DNA from: JBAZKV01 sp964443545
GTDB lineage: Bacteria; Margulisbacteria; WOR-1; JAKLHX01; JBAZKV01
Length of the DNA: 12,755 nucleotides
Reading direction: 5' to 3'
Assembly: GCA_964443545.1 (NCBI GenBank)
Contig: CAYUCV010000030.1
Coordinates: 1 to 12,755, forward strand
The notes under the pieces are model-generated. The model worked only from the letters and a program-made list of their open reading frames with translations, was not told the DNA's origin and did not search any database. The first letter of the stretch is position 1. The number at the start of each line of letters is the position of its first letter. The translations under genes and the position numbers were made by a program. Below, piece by piece: positions 12,701 through 12,755 of the stretch.

Positions 12701-12755
12701 GGAAATCCGGGGGAAAACAAGCAGTGAACCCGGGATATCAATTGGACAGAGGGAA

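Noticed and set aside
12701..12755. Possible start or end of another gene at the right edge
   Set aside because: Only 55 bases are available. Short open frames exist on the minus strand but resemble no protein, and no RNA structure or start signal is visible.
1..12755. CRISPR array, transposon, toxin-antitoxin or phage genes
   Set aside because: No regularly spaced direct repeats, transposase, recombinase or phage-like frames were seen on either strand. The only repeats are the hairpin family, the tRNA-Leu fragment and the gap artefact.

Overview
The window looks like part of a scaffold from an uncultivated flagellated bacterium. It holds a 100-base block of N, three tRNA genes that do not encode the 3' CCA, bacterial Shine-Dalgarno sites, and a long flagellar gene cluster. 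The proteins are recognisably flagellar but several are divergent (FliM, FlgD, the hook-family protein, the sigma factor). I cannot name the phylum from the sequence. A candidate phylum is plausible, but that is a guess.

Layout. Positions 1-1050 hold, all on the minus strand, tRNA-Gly(CCC), a class I SAM-dependent methyltransferase that starts 13 nt after it, and tRNA-Cys(GCA). A small hairpin repeat lies at the far left. Positions 1128-1904 hold one plus-strand gene of unknown function with a glycine-rich, Rossmann-like motif. It converges on the end of the flagellar cluster. Positions 1912-12391 are a tight minus-strand cluster, transcribed right to left: fliK, flgD, an flgE-like gene, fliM, fliN, fliO, fliP, fliQ, fliR, flhB, flhA, two small unknown genes, and a short sigma-28-like factor. 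Intergenic distances run from -4 to +24 nt, so it is very probably one operon, and a sigma-70-type promoter is visible ahead of fliK. Positions 12392-12755 hold that promoter, two more copies of the hairpin repeat, a 13-bp copy of the tRNA-Leu 3' end, tRNA-Leu(GAG) and its promoter.

How the genes work together. FlhA, FlhB, FliO, FliP, FliQ and FliR form the flagellar type III export gate. FliM and FliN form the switch/C-ring. FlgD, the FlgE-like protein and FliK cap, build and measure the hook. The terminal sigma factor probably turns on late flagellar genes, so export/hook assembly and late-gene control are encoded together.

Main points for a second look: (1) flhA appears split only because of an assembly gap flanked by an identical 55-bp sequence, and collapsing it restores a 693-residue in-frame FlhA; (2) two unknown small proteins sit where flhF/flhG are often found; (3) the sigma factor has almost no region 3; (4) FliM lacks the N-terminal CheY-binding motif and carries an acidic, proline-rich tail; (5) a hairpin repeat family with a fixed core and co-varying arms occurs next to tRNA 3' ends.
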